Shown: positions 1 to 11,225, numbered from the stretch's first letter. The stretch is DNA of 64,000 bases from Aphanomyces cochlioides (GCA_019828595.1 JAHQRK010000007.1:1674001-1738000), one strand, 5' to 3'. Translations and numbers: made by a program. Notes: generated by a model from the letters alone, not told the origin.

Positions 1-189
1 CCGCTCGACTTGAAGGTTTTGGGTCGTTTGACGGCGGAGGAACTCAGGTGAAACCAATTGGACAATCGTTGGCTCCGTCGCGTCCTCCAGTGGTCGTGTC
101 AACCTGTCAGACCAACGGACATTGGCTCAATGGCTCGTTTCTTCAACCGATTGCCTCGAAGGGCGGGCGTTCTGAGGCTTAATTTCAAT

Positions 190-400
190 GAAACTAAGGT
201 GGCCCTTCTCGACTTCCACACCGTCGTTGGAGACATGACCACGCCTGAAAGCCGAGAAGCGCTCTTCCTCCTTCTCACCTCCCAACATCCAGAGCGTGCG
301 GCGAACCTCAAGGAAGGTGGCGCCAGACTAGAATACCGTATCGTGTGAGATTGACATCAACTATGCGGGTATGATCCACATGACGATGTTTTGGATTCCT
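190..400 (+). pseudogene. Broken duplicate of the neighbouring SDR gene
   Basis: Bases about 207-300 nearly repeat 953-1045 of the intact dehydrogenase downstream, and about 335-395 repeat 1110-1172. The stretch between them in the intact gene, which carries the NAG motif and the following residues, is missing. There is no glycine-rich cofactor loop, no catalytic Tyr-Lys part and no single reading frame. I read it as an internally deleted tandem duplicate that no longer codes for an enzyme. It lies about 400 bases ahead of the working copy in the same orientation. Confidence 0.75.
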
Positions 401-674
401 CGATGTGACCAATTTGCAAAGCAAAGCTTGTGGCTGTCGCCAGTAAGAACGTCAGCGCATCAAATAACCATTCGTCGTGAGGTGGAGATCAAAGGCGGGC
501 AACATCTCTCGCAAATGCCAATTCAACACCGCTTCATCCCAGCAGGTGCAGAATGTAATGAACATATGCCCTACTTGGCGGAGCGGCTCCACCAAGCACC
601 CCACCACCACCACCAAGCGAATAATAAGAGCAGAGCATCTACAAGTTCCACCCATCAAGTTGGTAAACTTTCCG

Positions 675-705
675 TTATCCGGACAACTTGAACAATTATC
701 CGGAT
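675..705. promoter_or_regulatory. Pair of TTATCCGGA motifs upstream of SDR gene
   Basis: TTATCCGGA lies at 675-683 and TTATCCGGAT at 696-705, 21 bases apart, about 95 bases before the likely SDR start. The same palindromic core occurs ahead of several unrelated genes in this window (21.2, 40.9, 42.7 and 54.8 kb). A transcription-factor site is inferred, not shown. Confidence 0.45.
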
Positions 706-796
706 CTCCCGGATTATTCTGCCATGAGGACCATCGTAAACATGCAGATCCATGAACGATGACTGCACTTTCAAATTTCTGTCGCACTGGAACAAC

Positions 797-1555
797 ATGA
801 ACTCGATCTCAGGACACACTGTCGTTGTCACTGGTGGCGCCTCTGGCATTGGACTCGCACTCGCTATCCGTTTCCTCCAAAGCGGAAACAAAGTCATCCT
901 CGTCGGGCGTCGTGCCAACAAACTCAATGAAGCCAAGGCGGCCCATCCCGACTTCCACACCGTCGTCGGAGACATGACCACGCCTGAAAGCCGAGAAGCG
1001 CTCTTCCTCCTTCTCACCACCCAACATCCAGACATCGATGTCTTTGTCCACAATGCTGGCATTCAGCGTGCGGTGGACCTCAAGCAAGGTTTGGTGCCAG
1101 ACTGGAAGACCGTGTCGAGCGAAATTGACATCAACTATGCGGGTGTGATCCACATGACGATGTTGTGGATTCCTCACTTTTTGAAGAAACCGTTTGCAGC
1201 GTTTATCACTGTGACAAGTGGACTATCGTTCGCACCATTGGCGAACGTTCCCGTGTACTCGAGCACCAAGGCGGCGCTTCATTCGTTCACGTGGTCCTTG
1301 CGCCATCAGCTCGCTGACACTCCGATTAAAGTGATTGAAATCGTTCCTCCCGCAGTCGATACGGATCTCCAGACCCCAGGCTTGCACAAGTTCGGAGCCA
1401 ACGTTGACGAATTTGCAGACTCGGTTTATGGACGGTTGAGCGCTGGCGAGGACGAAATTGGGTTTGGAACTGCCGAAGATCGTCGTCTTGACTTCCGCAA
1501 CACGTTCGGTGCCGGCTTTGCCGCCATGAACTCTCAAAGCCACTTTAAAAAGTAG
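797..1555 (+). CDS. Short-chain dehydrogenase/reductase
   Basis: NAD(P)-dependent oxidoreductase of the classical SDR family; the substrate cannot be told from sequence. The glycine-rich cofactor motif TGGASGIG stands near the N-terminus, followed by HNAG (usual NNAG), a VTSG serine segment and the catalytic YSSTK motif. About 252 residues is normal for the family. No intron is needed. An ATG at 752 is in frame, but the one at 797 puts the cofactor-binding strand at the usual distance from the start, so I prefer it. The sequence resembles DltE-like or short cytosolic SDRs. A damaged duplicate lies immediately upstream, and paired ATCCGGA motifs sit in the putative promoter. Confidence 0.88.
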   Translation: MNSISGHTVVVTGGASGIGLALAIRFLQSGNKVILVGRRANKLNEAKAAHPDFHTVVGDMTTPESREALFLLLTTQHPDIDVFVHNAGIQRAVDLKQGLVPDWKTVSSEIDINYAGVIHMTMLWIPHFLKKPFAAFITVTSGLSFAPLANVPVYSSTKAALHSFTWSLRHQLADTPIKVIEIVPPAVDTDLQTPGLHKFGANVDEFADSVYGRLSAGEDEIGFGTAEDRRLDFRNTFGAGFAAMNSQSHFKK

Positions 1556-1770
1556 ATGGCATTCATCAAATACATGTCGTGGTCTTGTTGTCTCCACAGT
1601 CTTGAGCTTGCTTCTCACCGTATCGGTAGAGAATGGAAGGACGTACCGTTGGTCGAGGTTCTAGTCAGTGCAAGTTGTGGCTAAGTCCCAAGGCGTTAGA
1701 GCTACGAGCCTTCCCAAGGATAGTGTGAAGACGGGGATGGAGGCAGATGACCACTGATCCATTGGTGTAA

Positions 1771-3146
1771 ATGATTCGAAATGACTGCAGAATTGCATTC
1801 GTCAGGAAATGGAACATGGATGCGACCAAGTTGAACCAGATAGCCCTGCTCGTTCGTGCGACGATCAGCCACTACTGCGTGAAACGACGAGTGAATGGAT
1901 TGCCAAGTGAGTGCTTTGAGGATCGCATCGTCGGTAAGCTATCTTGTGGACGACGTGTTTAGATCTTCTGCGTGAAGGTGGACTTGAAACTCAAGTGTTG
2001 AAGCGTACGACGTTGGAGGAAGCTCCCCTCGCTTTGAGACTTCACAATGCAAGACACGTCGTCCTTGACTTTCGACTGAGTCATGATGCATGTAGATGCT
2101 GGAGTTTGGCGTGACGGAGTGTCTCGAGCGGGATTGCTTGCGGCGACTGACCTTTTGTATCTATGAAGCGTCTTCGAACATGCTGGTTGAAGCATTGACT
2201 CTCGAGTTCATCACAGAGGCTGGCAAAGGTATAAACTCCCCAAGGAACGCCAGTTGCGTGAGCTACCACGGTCTAGACACGGACATCCATGAGCGCTATC
2301 TTGCCCTAGTTCGTACCATGTCACTCATGGTGGAGACAGTAAGTCTGGCGATGAATCTTGGGTCATTACTTTGTCTAGCTTGCTCCATTGCCGTCCAAAT
2401 CGACTTTTCAAGTCGACGTAGCGCTCCATTCAAGTACTTCATCCAAAGGAAGAGAGAGTTCACCGGCAGTGCCATGTAGATCGAGTTCCGTACGCGTGGT
2501 GGGAGCCGCCCTATCTTGGCGGCAGTCGACCATCTGGTCCTGTTCCACATGGCTCTGTTGACAGCATCTCGATGGGATCCATCTGGCTGGACAAACGCGG
2601 ATATCGTGTCTCGTTACAAGTCTTCTCGAGGGATCCTCCGTCGACTTGCGCGGCGATCGCATTTGATCCAGTCTTCCGCCAGGTCAGTTGCGTTCATTCT
2701 CGACCATGTCGTCATCTTTCAAGCAAGGAATCCAAGGAATCCAAGGAATCATGGTACGCTGTGGTCAAAGCATTAGTCGAGCGGACACGAAAGCCCGTGC
2801 TGCTCTTTGTGAAGCGATCTTTGCCCGCTTTGGACCATGACACGGCACAATGGTGCTTTCGACAACTCGTAGCCGAACGAATCATTCGTCGTCATGGTCG
2901 TGGTCGGCGGTACGTGCTCTCGCGCAATTCCATACGATTCAACGCTCCATGTACAGGTATCAAATGGCACACACCTCCTTTCCCGTGGCCGACATAATCC
3001 CCAAGCAAGCCATGGGCCAAGCAATCCATGGACTCTACAATTCCTCGACAACACTAAAGCCAACGGCAAGGCGCTCGCAAGCCATCGATAGCGTCATCCA
3101 GACAACGTCAATGGTTGAATGCGAGTACTGTAGTAGCACTGTCTAG
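1771..3146 (+). CDS. HORMA-domain protein, HOP1/HORMAD-like (multi-exon, tentative model)
   Basis: HORMA proteins of the HOP1 class sit on meiotic chromosome axes. Exon 1 (to 1933) reads RRVNGLPSECFEDR. A short exon (1963-1994) gives LLREGGLETQ. The exon from 2096 gives EFGVTECLERDCLRRLTFCI, like the HORMA 'W-E-kGV...L..l.l.Iy' segment. After introns 2229-2276 and 2339-2378 comes VRTMSLMVETLAPLPS, like the family's 'lLRtL..l.qtL.pLP'. Further on are GSIWLDKRGYRVSLQV and a winged-helix-like stretch ending RRHGRGRRYQM, with the last intron at about 2912-2960 and a stop at 3144-3146. Around 2400-2460 and 2740-2830 I could not join frames with clean splice sites. The gene may have unusual introns there, sequence errors or decay. 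Domain assignment is by pattern only. Confidence 0.5.
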
Positions 3147-3507
3147 CTAGGAAGATGGCATTTTTATACACGGCGCCATTGACTTTGTGGGGAATCAAGT
3201 CGCAGTCCAACGTGTGGCGCCAGTCGACGAAGATTCATCTGCGTGGATGCGCACGCCAAAGACACTCTAAGGACATGCAACGAAACGTCCATGCTACGCC
3301 GTGCTTTCCACTCTAGTGTGCGATCCAGTACACAACCAGCACAACGAGGAACTATCCATCGACAGGCTCCAATTGCCCTGGGTTTTTCCACGGCAATCGC
3401 GCGACTTTCCTTCTCGAAAAGTGCGATCGCACTTGAGCACTTGATTCTTTTCCTCTGGACGTTGGGGCACATGAGAAACGCGAAAAAAACTCTTCGTCCA
3501 ACTCAGC
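3147..3507. other. Intergenic, no gene seen
   Basis: Between the HORMA gene and glutamate decarboxylase. Short open frames exist on both strands, but none has domain-like sequence or splice continuity. It probably holds the promoter of the decarboxylase. Confidence 0.5.
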
Positions 3508-5043
3508 ATGGCATCAGCGTCGTTCGATAGCTCAATTGCAAATTTGACACGCTTGAGAGAGATGGCCTTTGGAGATCGAGATTCGCTCAGCCATGGCGTG
3601 GACTGCCCGGTCTATGCGCATCCTGCATGCTGGGAAGGTCTTCCGTCGGAAAAGTTCCCCGAGAAGAGCATACCTGCCTCCGTTGCGGGCGATTTGATCA
3701 AGGATGAACTCTCCTTGGACTGCAATCCCAAGATGAACGTACGTGGAGATCACCTTGTCTACTTCGGTGCTTATTTTGCTATCTAGTTGGCGTCGTTTGT
3801 CACGACGTTCATGGAACCGGAAGCGGAAGAACTCATATTGGAAGGCATGCGCAAGAACTACATTGACTTGGATCAATATCCACAAACCGCCGAGATGCAC
3901 AACCGATGCGTCAACATGCTCGCGGATCTTTTCCATTCTCCTGGCAAAGCTGTCGGCACGAGCTGCGTTGGATCGTCGGAGGCAATCATGTTGGCTGGAC
4001 TTGCCATGAAACGCAAGTGGAAACTCCGCCGTGAAGCGTTGGGTCTCCCGACAGACAAGCCCAACATTGTCATGGGCGCCAACGTTCAAGTGTGCTGGCA
4101 TAAAATGTGCCGCTACTTTGACGTCGAGTGCCGTGAAGCCGACGTGACTCCCGACTCGCTTGTCCTCACTGCCGAGACAGCTCGCCCTCTCATCGACGAA
4201 AACACAATTGGCGTCTGCGCCGTCTTGGGAAGCACATTCAACGGCGAATTTGAAGATGTCAAGGGCATCCACGACATGGTCGAGCAAATCAACACTGAAA
4301 ATGGATGGGAAGTCGTCATCCACGTCGATGCCGCGAGTGGCGGCTTCATAGCTCCGTTTATCAACCCAGAGCTCGAGTGGGATTTCCGTCTCCCTCTCGT
4401 CAAGTCGATCAACGCCAGTGGCCACAAGTTTGGTTTGGTCTACGCTGGCATCGGCTGGGCTCTGTGGCGCGAGCCAAGCGATCTCCCGGACGACTTGGTC
4501 TTCCACGTCAACTACCTCGGCGGTGACCAAGCGTCGTTCACGCTCAACTTCTCCAAGGGTGCTGGCAACGTCATTGCTCAGTACTACAACTTTATGCGTC
4601 TCGGTCGTGAAGGCTATCGTCTCATCATGGCCTGTGGCATGCACACCGCGGAGCATTTGCGCGACCGCCTTCGTGAAACCGGTCTCTTCAACATTGTCGA
4701 CAAGGCCCACATGCCACTCGTGGCATTCTCCCTCAAAGACTCCAGCAAGTACACTTGCTTTGACATCCAAGACAAAGTTCGCTCTCGTGGATGGATCCTC
4801 CCTGCGTACACGTGCCCAAAGGGAGCCGAGTCGCTTGTCATCATGCGCGTCGTCGTCAAGCAAAACTTCACTCAACCGATGGCCGACATGCTTGTCCAAG
4901 ATATTGTCCGAGCTGTCGAATATTTGGAAGCCCATGCGTCTGCGACCCAAGACGCCAAAGCGCCTGTTGCCCCAGTCCCCCATGCGATTGGCCACCATGG
5001 CCACCACCGCAAGTCTGGCCGCCGCACCCACGGCGTGTGCTAG
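3508..5043 (+). CDS. Glutamate decarboxylase (PLP-dependent)
   Basis: Converts L-glutamate to GABA and CO2 in the cytosol. Two exons, 3508-3738 and 3787-5043, separated by a 48-base GT-AG intron in phase 0, give about 495 residues, normal for GAD. Visible family motifs are MEPEAEELI, NIVMGANVQVCWHK, the cofactor aspartate context HVDAASGGF, and SINASGHKFG, whose lysine (about residue 291) forms the Schiff base with PLP. The sequence is typical of the bacterial/plant/fungal GadB type, not the animal type. The C-terminus is short, histidine- and arginine-rich (HHGHHRKSGRRTHGVC), and is not an obvious plant-type calmodulin-binding helix. A CH-domain gene follows on the same strand about 100 bases later. 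Confidence 0.95.
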
Positions 5044-5143
5044 GACTGTCTTGTCTACATCATGCAGCCTTTTAACTGTCAAACAAAACTTATTGATTGT
5101 CAGTTACATCGATGGACGCTCAACGGGCAGTTACGCCGCCAGG

Positions 5144-6710
5144 ATGAAGTCAAGCAAGTCTGCCACATCCATCTCGCTCAGAGGCAGCACAAACCACAGC
5201 AGTCCTAGCTCTGCAAAAGAGTCGAGATCACGGCGAGCAGTCAGCACTACTGAACGTACCGCATATGTGTCAGAAGGTCGAGGAAAATCCACAGTAAACC
5301 AGCTCGGTTGCCGTGGACTCATGGGAATTGTAGTCAACACCTCCAATCAAAGCCAAAGTCTCTGCCAAGCAATTCCAGCAGTACATTCGCTGGCTCAATT
5401 GCCTTCGTGTCTGGCCTGAAGAGGTAGAACATGCTTGTAGTTCCGCGCGGTGATTCCACACTCCAGATGACTTTCGATGGGTTTCATGAGCAAATGCGAA
5501 ATGGCGTCCTCCTCGCTCATGTCGTCCATGCCATCGTACCTTCTTTCTCTCTCAAGAGCATTCAAATGAAAGCCAAAACGGTCCGCGCAGCCCATCAAAA
5601 CCTCGAAGCCATTCTTTGTTGTCTCAGTCGGTAAGCCACCACGATTGTTGCACTCTTGACAATGCTCATGGATAGCTTTCCCATCTCAATACGCCATGGC
5701 TTGACTCGAGAGGCACTCTGGTCTGGCAATCGGAGTGCTCTTGCGCTTTTCATCCAAGAAATCTTTTCCAAAGTTGCTCTCAAGCGCATTCCAATCGCAA
5801 CGTTGCGCACATGGGCCAATGGAATCTTGCAACTCTACGACCAAGCCTACCTTTCGACATGGGACATTGATTGTGCTGACGATGGCCTCTGGCACGGCTT
5901 TCGGTTCGTGTCCTCGTCGTGAATTGGTCATCGCTTCATCGCTTAGGTCTGGCATTCGCTTTTGGTGCTTGCTGCATTACTACGGCTACGACAACTCGCC
6001 CCAACGGGATCGACTCTTCAACTCGACGCGAGTGTATGCCAACCCAATTGTACGTCCATTCCAGTGGAGCTACCGTGACTTTAGCAACAGGAACAGGACG
6101 AATACCTGGCCAATGCGTACGTTGTCTGCAGCATTTGGCGGCATTTCGACATACCATCCGTGTGGGACACCACATCACTCATGTCAACAAAAAACCACGG
6201 GTTCATCCTCACTCAACTCCAACTCCTCTACGACAGGTGGCAAACCCTATGCTGCCTGCAGGGGCCAATCTTTGCTGTAGACTTCAAGACAAGAAGACAC
6301 CATTGACGTTCAACGCCACAAAGTATTCTGTGCATCTTGCGCACGAAGAAACTGGCGTCATCGTGCGAGATAAAGACATTTAAAGTGTGTGAAACTCCAA
6401 TGAGCAAGACAGGAATCGTATTTGCCGACACGCTCCGCAATCAAATCGACGATTGTCCGCCACAACTGCAGGCATGAGTGGTTTTGACTGCTGGAGTAAC
6501 TTCCCTATGAAGCAGAACACCATTGCGCTGGACCTGGAAGACGATGAAGCGGAGCTGGCAATGGAATCAACAGACAAGCTGACTCAGAGGAAGGTCAGCA
6601 CAAACGAGTTCGACGAGGAAGCCTACTTGCGTCTAAAGCGAATGATTGCTGACGAAGAAATGCGTCGGATGGATGACGAGGAAATATTTGGTATTACGCT
6701 GCATGAATGA
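5144..6710 (+). CDS. Protein with two calponin-homology (CH) domains
   Basis: CH domains bind actin or microtubule-associated partners. Exons read as 5144-5266, 5334-5423, 5467-5630, 5676-5903, 5947-6049 and 6085 onward, with introns of 67, 43, 45, 43 and 35 bases in matching phases. The first CH domain runs from FQQYIRWLNCLRVWPEE through HEQMRNGVLLAHVVHAIVP to LTREALWSGNRSALALFIQE. A second CH-like stretch runs from LRTWANGILQLYDQAYLS to TQLQLLYDRW. The N-terminus is basic and Ser-rich. The C-terminus (to 6710) is acidic, with DEEAYLRLKRMIADEE. Joining the last exons (6280-6515) is uncertain: one solution skips a TAA at 6381 with an intron of about 156 bases ending at 6512. No closer relative is recognised. 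Confidence 0.65.
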
Positions 6711-6713
6711 CTA

Positions 6714-7253
6714 CTAATTCTCTATCGTCTTCTTCTGGAAGGTACGTTTGATCATCGGTGTCGTGGCAATGACGAGTGGCAGACGGATAGCTTCGAGGAA
6801 TTCGTTGAGAATCACGGCCACAGCGACATTGCCATAGGTTGGGTTGATCGTCTTGGTGTCATAGTATTGATCGAGACCGAGCGATTGAAGCAAGTGGATG
6901 GCGTCTCCCCCTCCAACGTAGCCAGCTTCCAAGGCGGCATAAATTCCAACACCACCGCCGACATACAAGGTGACCCACCACAAGACAAATGGCAAGCCGT
7001 TTTCCTTCACCATGGCGATGAATCCCTTCTTGTCTACTTTTTTCTGCAGCGCAGCAATTTCTTCCTTGAGTTTCTTGTTCTCAGCTTCAAGCTCCTTTTC
7101 ACGCGACGTCGTGGAGAAAGCATGGACGTGCATCATGGGGAATTGCATAGTAGGTGGCACATGAGTCCCAGCGACAAGGCGGGGGAAGGCAAGCTTGCTG
7201 TACTTGCTCGAACGAGTCGCGATGTGGCGCACAGATGACAGCATTGCCTCCAA
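6714..7253 (-). CDS. Mitochondrial FAM210/DUF1279-type membrane protein
   Basis: Single-exon gene of 179 residues. The first 50 residues are rich in Arg, Ser and Ala with almost no acids, as in a mitochondrial targeting peptide. A charged coiled coil follows (EKELEAENKKLKEEIAALQK), then the DUF1279 part: a hydrophobic segment LPFVLWWVTLYVGGGVGIYA, a Gly-rich loop, and a final AVILNEFLEAIRLPLVIATT stretch ending in a basic tail. FAM210-type proteins lie in mitochondrial membranes and affect mitochondrial translation and iron handling in animals; the role here is unknown. Its stop faces the CH-gene stop with three bases between them. Four CCAAT boxes lie upstream. Confidence 0.8.
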   Translation of the reverse strand: MEAMLSSVRHIATRSSKYSKLAFPRLVAGTHVPPTMQFPMMHVHAFSTTSREKELEAENKKLKEEIAALQKKVDKKGFIAMVKENGLPFVLWWVTLYVGGGVGIYAALEAGYVGGGDAIHLLQSLGLDQYYDTKTINPTYGNVAVAVILNEFLEAIRLPLVIATTPMIKRTFQKKTIEN

Positions 7254-7286
7254 GAACTCAAATGAATGGCATGACGTTCAAATCAA

Positions 7287-7380
7287 CCAATGAAAAGCCT
7301 CGATTTATATTTTATAGCCAATCAAAATCCAAGAAAATAATGCATTTCTATTGGTTGGAAATGGATATTTTTCTACCAAT
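7287..7380. promoter_or_regulatory. Four phased CCAAT boxes
   Basis: CCAAT occurs at 7287-7291, 7318-7322 and 7376-7380, and its complement ATTGG at 7350-7354. Spacings are 31, 32 and 26 bases. They begin 34 bases upstream of the DUF1279 start (minus strand). CCAAT boxes are bound by NF-Y in eukaryotes; use here is inferred. Confidence 0.5.
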
Positions 7381-7776
7381 CAAATATTGAGAATCTTTTC
7401 AGGTTGACTGTTGAGAGTGAGCAGCGTGGCCATAGGTGAACTTGAGAGACGAAGGATGCGAGGCTGCACGTTGCACAGAGGACAGAGCGTCTCGTGCGAC
7501 GTCGTATTTGTATCTTAGATTGGGAAGAAGCTACTGGCCCTGTGCTGTCCACGCAAGTTCTCGATTGCAACGGTGGTGTATAACTATTTTTGAATCAACG
7601 CGTGGCTGCGCATGATTAATAAAACAAGATATGCGATTTAAACGTGCAGCTAAGAGGCACCCATGCGTCGACTGAGCGTCCGCTCCACGTTGGACATGTG
7701 GTTCGGCTCATGCTTGTCGTTGTTGAGGCACGGAGGATGGGATGTTGTTGGAGGTCGCCCTCATTGAAACAATCGA

Positions 7777-7811
7777 CCAATCATAGCGCTTTTGAAAATT
7801 TCATAGCCAAT
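7777..7811. promoter_or_regulatory. CCAAT pair upstream of first START-FYVE gene
   Basis: CCAATCA at 7777-7783 and 7807-7813 in direct orientation, 30 bases apart, 59 bases ahead of the start at 7870. Confidence 0.5.
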
Positions 7812-7869
7812 CAGATGACAGTATCATTTTTCATGTGTCAACGACAAGGCAACCACTTGCGCTTTGGCC

Positions 7870-9479
7870 ATGCCGCCGCGACATCCTCTCTGGGAACTTT
7901 GTTTCGATGTACCCCAGCTTCATTCTACAGAGAAACTACGATTGATCTCAATGGCTCAGTCGATTTGCCAGCAAACTGTCGGCAATGCAATGAAAATGCA
8001 GGAAGCCCCTATCAAGACGAGTGTCAAGAATCGTCGCACGCAACGGATTGCACGGGTGCGAGAACGTTAAGCTAGTCGCGCACTGACATGTTGATGTTAG
8101 ATATGCCAAGGCCGCGACACTGTCGATCCAAGTCTAGATGGGATGTGCGCATTCACACAGGTTTCATCAACGATCGAAGAAATCGCGGACTTCTTCCACC
8201 TCAATACGCAAGACAAAGTCGAGACTTTCGTCGCGGTGACTGGCCAGCGGCTCCTCGAACACAGGAAGATTTATACACTCTTGGAGCGAAACACACCTCC
8301 GCGGTCCACAGGAGGGCAAACGGTGAATCCATTGCACTACATTGGCATCGACTGGATGGCGACCAAGTCTCCGCTCTTCTTTGCAGACCGTGACATGTGC
8401 TACGTCGAAGTATATGGCCGAATGCTCCGCATTTCACTTCCATCCTTCGTTTTAGTGCCACGACGAGTTTGAGTTCTACGATACCGCATGCGACGTCAAG
8501 CGACGGGGGTTTGTTCGAGCAATGAGTTCGATCAATTTGAAGTGCGTTCCATCCCTCAAGCAATCTCTCAACATCACACGCTCACACATTTATCGAGTAC
8601 ATTGCCATCTTTTGTGCTTTGCTCATGTGTCTACATTAGTCTGGCTACGTTTTCTTCGAGACAGACGACCCGGATACGCTCGACTTCTTCTGCGTCATTG
8701 TGCAGAAGCCCGATGGACTCCGCCATCCAAATCTTTTGGCCATGCAACGACACTGTGCTCGAGTACGAGAGCTTCATCGTCCCGAACGAAACTAACGTGG
8801 ACTAGAGCTTGAATGTCGAGGAATTTCTCCAAGCGCGGCGCATGAACGCATATCTCCATCGAGGCATCTTTGAATCGGTTGTCAACTATCAATCCAAGGA
8901 TTCAACTGCGTCTTGCATGCGCTGTCAGAAGAAGTTTGGTTTCTTTTTTAGCAAGAAACACTGTCGGATATGCGGCCTGGTAGCCTCCGTCTTAGGCCCC
9001 ACATGCTTACTCAATTCTCCGACTAGGTCGTCTGTACGTCCTGCAGCAAGCGATGGGATCTCGAGCTGCGCAATTCAATCAAGGCTCTGGTCCGAGTCTG
9101 CAAGACTTGTTTCGACGGTGGTTTTGTCTCCAACAACCACAACCCGTCTACTTCACAAGTTTTCAACAGTACGTTATGTCCTCCAACGTCGTTGCTAAGA
9201 GGAGACTTTCTAGTGAAAACTCCATTGGCATTGTCTCCCACGATGACGCGTCGACGAACAGAGCCGCAGAAGTCGATGTGTGAAGAGCAGGATCTTGACC
9301 AGTTGAGTGACTTGACGCTCATCGAAGGCCACCGCGCTCAATTCCGCCAGGGTGTCTTTAGCTTTCGATCGAATGCAATGTCGATCCTGTACTCGTCCAA
9401 AGAAAGTTCGTTCAGCGCATACCCCGACTCGATCGATGATGTTTCCATGGCGTGCCACCCACGGAATGGATCATTCTAA
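7870..9479 (+). CDS. START-FYVE protein (copy A)
   Basis: Predicted lipid-transfer/zinc-finger protein. Six exons: 7870-8055, 8101-8409, 8456-8596, 8640-8762, 8806-8979 and 9027-9479, with introns of 43-47 bases. Exons 1-4 give the START-like domain (ISMAQSICQQTVGNAM; STIEEIADFFHL; PLHYIGIDWM; SGYVFFETDDPDTLDFF). Exons 5-6 give a FYVE-like zinc domain: CMRCQKKFGFFFSKKHCRIC, then VVCTSCSKRWDLEL and VCKTC. The canonical RHHCR is replaced by KKHCR, so one pocket histidine is missing. The tail contains SSFSAYPDS, also found in the convergent copy B but not in the copies beyond 40 kb. The intron positions match those copies. Confidence 0.88.
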
Positions 9480-9603
9480 CTTAAAATCATGGTTGCGTCT
9501 TCCTTCGACTTGGTTTGCGTGTGGGAAGTCGTGGGTTTCATGACTCTGAGGTCAATCGACTCGACGATGATAAATTACAAGTTAGCACCAAACGACAACA
9601 GAT

Positions 9604-11225
9604 TTACACATTGCGGCTTCCAACCGTGTCGAGATACGCACTGAATGAACTTTGATTTGCCGATGAGGTCTTGGAGAATCCTGTCATGACGGACGACATT
9701 GGAGATGAGATAAAATCAAATTGACCATGGTGCACGGGCGTTCTGAGCTTTTCAACGTTGCGTTCATCAAAGTTGCGTTCATCAAAGTTGCGTTCGTCAA
9801 ATGTGACCGGACTGGACGCCGATGTAATACGCGAGCGAGATGTAGGAACGTCTGACGAGAAGGCAGTCGAGACCACCGACGTACTCAAAGCTATCAAGAC
9901 AAAATGAGTAATAGACAAGGTTGCTTTCGTACTTGAGAATGGTGACAAGGCTTTGCGAGTAGTGACACCGCCGTTAAAGCAATGGAGGCAGACACAGACT
10001 TGCATAAAGTTGAACGATGCTTGCAGTTTGAGTTTGAAAGAGCAGCCCCAGCAGACAACCTGCACAACGGATAAGACTTATGAGCGCAAGTCGGCGAGAT
10101 TTGGCGTACAGCATTGCATTGGCGACAATAGTTCTTCTTGACAAAGTAACCAAACTGACGCTGGCAGCGCTCGCAATGGGCAGTGGTTGACTTGATGCTG
10201 GAAATGCGCTGGAGCGTTTGCTTCTCCATGTTAGAGATCACGCGCTGTGTTTGGAAGTATTCTTCGAGGTGGAGAATCTAAGCACCAAAGAAAAGGTTTC
10301 CATGGTAAAGCTCAGAGCCAACTTACACGAGCACATTGTCGCTGAGCAAATGCATTCGAAGCGAGTCGTGGAGCGTAGCCCTTTGGTTTGACAACGAGGA
10401 TATGAAAGTAGTCGAATGTGCCCTCGACGTCTGTTTCAATGAAGATATGACCCGACTAGAGAACGCACTCAGTCAAGTTCATGAGGATGGTGGAAGTACT
10501 CGATGGAGTTCCCCGCGAATGAGCCCATGCGACTTTTTTAGGGATGGGCAACCATCTATGTCGATTGAGTTGAAAGCTCGAATAAAGCCACGACGACGCT
10601 GATGAGTATTCGCATCCACAAACTCGAACACGTCTTGAGCCTAGATAAAGTCAGGATTGCCAACGACTGGGATACAAACCTCGAGAACACAAATGTCGCG
10701 ATTCGCAAACAATCCGGGAAGTTTGACTTCAGTCGCCCACCATTCAATGCTGACGAAATGGAAAGGATTGCTGTGCGTTGCTACTTTGCGCATACTCCCC
10801 CCTCGATTTGCCGTGTCGACGATGGTGTACAGCAATTGTCTGTCGACGAACGTTTGCCCAAGGACTTCGCCGTAAGTACGCAGCTTGACTGTGCTATCCA
10901 TGCGGAAGAAGTCGGCGATTTCATCGATGGATGACACGAGTTGAGTGTACGAGCAAATTGCATCGAGAGTTCGGTTGGCTGCATATGGGGCTTGTCGAAT
11001 CTATCCATGGCAACCCATCAATGACTCCCACAAGTCAGATCGTACGATAGCTTGACGTTTTGTCTTTGGACTCCACAGGACACGTTTGATCGGTGCTCTC
11101 TGGAGTGCCATCGCGTTGAGAATCGTTTCCTCGCATATTCGTCTCGACAATGCAACGTACTGCTGCTTCGTCTCGGCGGACAGCGGCGGGCACACAAAGA
11201 AACCTTCTGGAAGGGGCAAGGACAT
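9604..11225 (-). CDS. START-FYVE protein (copy B)
   Basis: Same plan and intron positions as copy A, which it faces tail to tail. The start at 11225 gives SLPLPEGFFVCPPLS. The next exon holds SSIDEIADFFRMD and PFHFVSIEWWATEV. Then come RRRGFIRAFNSIDIDGCPSL, SGHIFIETDVEGTFDYFHI, an ILHLEEYFQTQR helix and the zinc part CERCQRQFGYFVKKNYCRQC, VVCWGCSFKL and VCLHC. The FYVE basic motif is reduced to KKNYCR. The tail has three copies of FDERN from a 15-base repeat and ends with SSFSAYLD like copy A. Head-to-head or inverted duplication with A is likely. Confidence 0.85.
9757..9801. repeat. 15-bp tandem repeat, three copies
   Basis: GTTGCGTTCATCAAA occurs at 9757, 9772 and 9787 (the third with one change). 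On the minus strand it encodes repeated FDERN in the tail of START-FYVE copy B, keeping frame. Confidence 0.85.

Noticed and set aside
3532..5082. A 516-codon open frame opposite glutamate decarboxylase
   Set aside because: It mirrors the codon pattern of the clearly real GAD gene on the other strand and shows no domain of its own.
5131..5598. Minus-strand frames opposite the CH-domain gene
   Set aside because: They look protein-like, but the plus-strand exons join in phase with CH-domain motifs, which explains the region.
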